Assembly (NCBI GenBank): GCA_023630585.1
Contig: CM042566.1
Span: 6,806,254-6,870,253 of the forward strand
Length of the DNA: 64,000 nt
DNA from: Cranoglanis bouderius
Lineage: Eukaryota; Chordata; Actinopteri; Siluriformes; Cranoglanididae
Direction: 5' to 3'
Under the pieces are notes generated by a model that was given only the letters and a program-made list of their open reading frames with translations, searched no databases and was not told where the DNA came from. Below are positions 61,463 through 64,000 of this stretch, piece after piece; position 1 is the first letter of the stretch; the number at the start of each line of letters is the position of its first letter. A program made the translations under genes and the position numbers.

Positions 61463-62050
61463 AGCCCCGGATGATTAACAGTCCCTGGTTAACGTCCCTG
61501 TGCATGATTGAAATAAATAAGTGATATTAGTGAGTCTCCTTATAAATACATTTACACAACCTCAGCTCTTATAGGACATGAATGTTTTTTCCAAACTAAC
61601 TGGATTTTCACAAAAACTGCCTGTGGAAATGTTCCTCCGAATGATTTCCAGCTTGATAAATGAGGCCAAGGTTTTTAACATGCTGAATTTACCTTCCATA
61701 TGCTGCTCATTCGAGGATCTGTTGAGTCATGCATATTTATGAAATGCGTCGGCAAAAGTCTGGGATGAACTGCAGGGATGAAAGTGGACAGTCAACTGTT
61801 GTAAATACTGAATTATATTTTTGACTCGCTGGCCAGCTTCATGTTAGAAAGACTAATCTGAAGGATGTGATGTGAATGCTAAATAATAAATGATGAGGTA
61901 GACTTTCTAGATACATTTGTTCTTATTGCAGAACGCACATATGAGTACTACTGTTTAAATTTCAGAGCTGTCTTACCACAAACTGTGCAATGATTCATGT
62001 TGTTTTCAGGAGACAGCTGTCTCTAACACCTTTACTTCTTGTCCTCCTAG
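61463..62050. other. Sequence between the solo LTR and the candidate acceptor
   Basis: No gene. A second acceptor-like TGTTGTTTTCAG ends at 62009. Confidence 0.45.
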
Positions 62051-63085
62051 GCAAACTCAGTCTAGAGGGAAAATTAAATTGCCTGGGATTGGAGCCAATA
62101 CACTCCTGGGAGGAGAGGTGGGTGGAAGCCAGTAACTGTTTTCAGTCCCTTATGCAAGCTTCTTAACAAACAATGGATTTCAATGAGCCTGTTTGGAGCA
62201 TATGGGCAAAATTTTGTCCGACACCAAGGCCATCACTCTTAGAGAAAATAATATGAAAACATGACCATCACTATTGGACCAGACAAGTGAACACCTCACT
62301 AATGGAATCTGTCGCTACTCTTTCGCAAACCTGTGGAAACTAAATGGACACCATGATTCATTCATGCTATTCAGTCACCACAGGATGTCCAGGCTGCAGC
62401 AAATGCAGAGTCAAAGGAATATTCTGAAATATTTCACATTTCTGAATGGAATGTGAAATGTTCCAATTTGATGCGTAACGCTCCGTGGAAATCCAATATT
62501 CGCACAGACCACTGAAGTACAGACATACTGATAGCAAGTATCCATTTTGGTGTACTTTTGAGGCACTTTATGATATTCCACTCTTCTAGTCTCTCTCAAT
62601 CACTCTGACTTTTCTCTCTTTTAAAGGGAACTAGACATTGGACATTTATTCAACTGGTAATCAGGCATGGTTGTACATGTGCATCGGAGATTCTTTAAAA
62701 AAAAAAAAAAAAAAAAGAAAAGAAAAGATGTCACCAGATTTTTCTTAGTCACCATGCACTGATGCATTTATATTTCACATATATCAAAAAGGAAAACAAC
62801 TTTTTAAGAGCCCAGACACTGACCTTCATAGACATTTAAGATCACATCCAATACAAAACAGGCCTCTTCGAAAGGTTGCCTGATGAAATAAATACTGTTT
62901 CTTTTTTTTTTTTTTTTTCCTCCAAATAACTGTGTATGTATTTGTATGTGAGGTAAACCTTCAGCCATCTCTGATTTGAATTACACGTGAAAACAATAAA
63001 GTCCTCGGACAGAATTTTATGCTTTCATAGATACTACATGTGGATTTATAAAGAAATAAAGTATTTTTCTTCTAAGTGTGTGAAC
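62051..63085 (+). other. lrfn3: Candidate terminal 3' UTR exon of lrfn3
   Basis: Begins GCAAACTCAGTCTAGAGGG after a strong acceptor, contains no long open frame, and has three AATAAA signals (62887-62892, 62995-63000, 63055-63060). Only the last is followed by a GT-rich element (AAGTGTGTGAAC, about 63075-63087), so cleavage near 63075 is likeliest. Poly-A and poly-T runs at 62697-62716 and 62902-62919 are inside. Strand and exon status are inferred. Confidence 0.45.
63055..63060 (+). terminator. Polyadenylation signal AATAAA
   Basis: Canonical hexamer with a downstream T-rich and GTGTGTG element 15-25 nt on. It is the best of the three candidates downstream of lrfn3. Confidence 0.5.
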
Positions 63086-63874
63086 ATTTTTCCCCCTGTC
63101 TCTCTTCATATATGAAAAAGAAATTATACTCAAGTGAAAGTATAGATCATTTAACAAACTTTTAAATGTACTCAATTATCAAAAAGTAAATGAATGAAAT
63201 TATGTTCATGTCATGTTTTTTATGTGAAAAGCGCTTTTTATTGCTTATTTAAATCTGTTTTGCAATTTAAAGCAACTACACCATTTTGCCTAAAATGCAT
63301 CATTCAAGCTCTTCACATTCAAATTTGCTGGTCATATGCATGACTAAACCCTATGTAGTTTAATAATGAATTAATCAGAAGTGAAATATTCTGTAAATAC
63401 CAAATACTCACCATTACCTAGCATTTAACTTGCTACCTAGCCAATTTATTTTAGCTACTGAAATTGCTAATATCAGGTTAGACTAGCATCAGTCATGCAA
63501 ACTTAATTAAACATGGGCAGTTAATGTTAACAAATTAGTGAAAACTACCTCAACAGGCATTTTCAAATTAAGTGGAGTTCATGCCTTTTAGGGATTCAAA
63601 GGAGGCGCCTGTTTATACTGTATGTGAGTCTTTGCTTAGTCCAGTGTATTAAAACATTTTACTGAGGTAAGACCAAGGGGTTCATCTTCAAGTTTCACAC
63701 TGTAATTTGGTGGTTTATCCATCTTCAGATGCTCACAGGTAACTATATCGCTAAATACAGTACATTGTGTACTATGAGAAGGCCACAACAGATGACGATA
63801 TGGCATGATTCTTGATAGTTTATTCTACATTGATGAACTTGATTGGATGCTAAATTGAAAGCATTTGATTGATA
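63086..63874. other. Intergenic sequence
   Basis: AT-rich; no gene or repeat recognised. Confidence 0.5.
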
Positions 63875-64000
63875 TACAGTACTGTGCAAAAGTTTTAGGC
63901 ACATGCAAAAAAATGCTGTACAGCATATATGCCTTCAAAATAATGAAATTAAATGTTTCTACATTTTAAAAAATACCATGAAGAGCAGTAAACAGTAGTA
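63875..64000 (+). mobile_element. Left end of a Tc1-type element, cut by the window end
   Basis: TACAGTACTGTGCAAAAGTT followed by TTAGGCACATGCAAAA at a TA is a typical terminal repeat of fish Tc1-like elements. Whether a transposase follows cannot be seen. Confidence 0.65.

Larger units (their letters stand above)
56717..62050 (+). other. lrfn3: Possible 3' UTR intron of lrfn3 (5334 bp)
   Basis: Bounded by GTAAGA (56717) and CTTTACTTCTTGTCCTCCTAG (ending 62050), with a branch-point match CTAAC at 62023-62027, 24 nt upstream. No coding frame with a domain lies inside. Apart from the CTG tract, the conserved-looking block and the solo LTR listed separately, I see only AT-rich sequence and a tandem phrase (GAACTAAAGTTGTGTGTA, twice at 59750-59790). 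The alternative is that transcription simply ends soon after the stop and this is intergenic. Confidence 0.45.

Overview
The window is vertebrate nuclear DNA, most likely from a teleost fish. It is AT-rich and intron-bearing, with long CA, TA, ATT and CT microsatellites. It is packed with fish-type repeats: several Tc1/IS630 transposon families, tRNA-headed and 5S-rRNA-headed SINEs, solo LTRs and foldback elements. The density of Tc1-type elements would suit a catfish or a related ostariophysan, but that is a guess. I found no prokaryotic gene, CRISPR array, tRNA gene or intact viral gene.

Only one protein-coding gene can be supported. It is an LRFN/SALM-family synaptic adhesion gene on the plus strand, which I call lrfn3 (SALM4). 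Coding exon 1 is 47326-48686, followed by a 7.4 kb phase-2 intron, then coding exon 2 at 56056-56608. The joined product is 637 residues: signal peptide, LRRNT, LRRs, LRRCT, Ig, FN3, one membrane span and a short tail with no PDZ-binding end. A splice acceptor just before the ATG points to a non-coding upstream exon. A donor 108 nt after the stop, together with a strong acceptor at 62050 and poly(A) signals near 63 kb, suggests an intron inside the 3' UTR.

Layout: 1-47 kb is gene-free and repeat-rich. At 0-1.7 kb an LTR interrupts a Tc1-type element. At 3.4-5.1 kb there are a foldback repeat and a reversed SINE. At 13 kb there is an endonuclease fragment of an RTE-like LINE. At 15-20 kb there are nested hAT-like and Tc1-like elements and a 1 kb duplication. 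At 24.5-29.3 kb there are SINEs, a Tc1 element inside a SINE, a 5S-derived SINE and a second duplicated block. A solo LTR lies at 29.9 kb. Tc1-type elements lie at 34.6 and 37.0 kb, and SINEs at 31.9, 40.0 and 44.5 kb. From 47.3 to about 63.1 kb lies lrfn3, whose intron 1 holds a three-level nest of elements and a 146-bp TA tract. Its putative 3' UTR intron holds an 841-bp solo LTR. The window ends inside another Tc1-type terminal repeat.

The repeats do not act together as a system. They record successive insertions, several of which can be ordered because one element splits another or because target-site duplications survive. I found no convincing undescribed biological system. The best leads are the possible 3' UTR intron (predicted NMD sensitivity), the sense-oriented LTR inside it, and several conserved-looking non-coding blocks around lrfn3.
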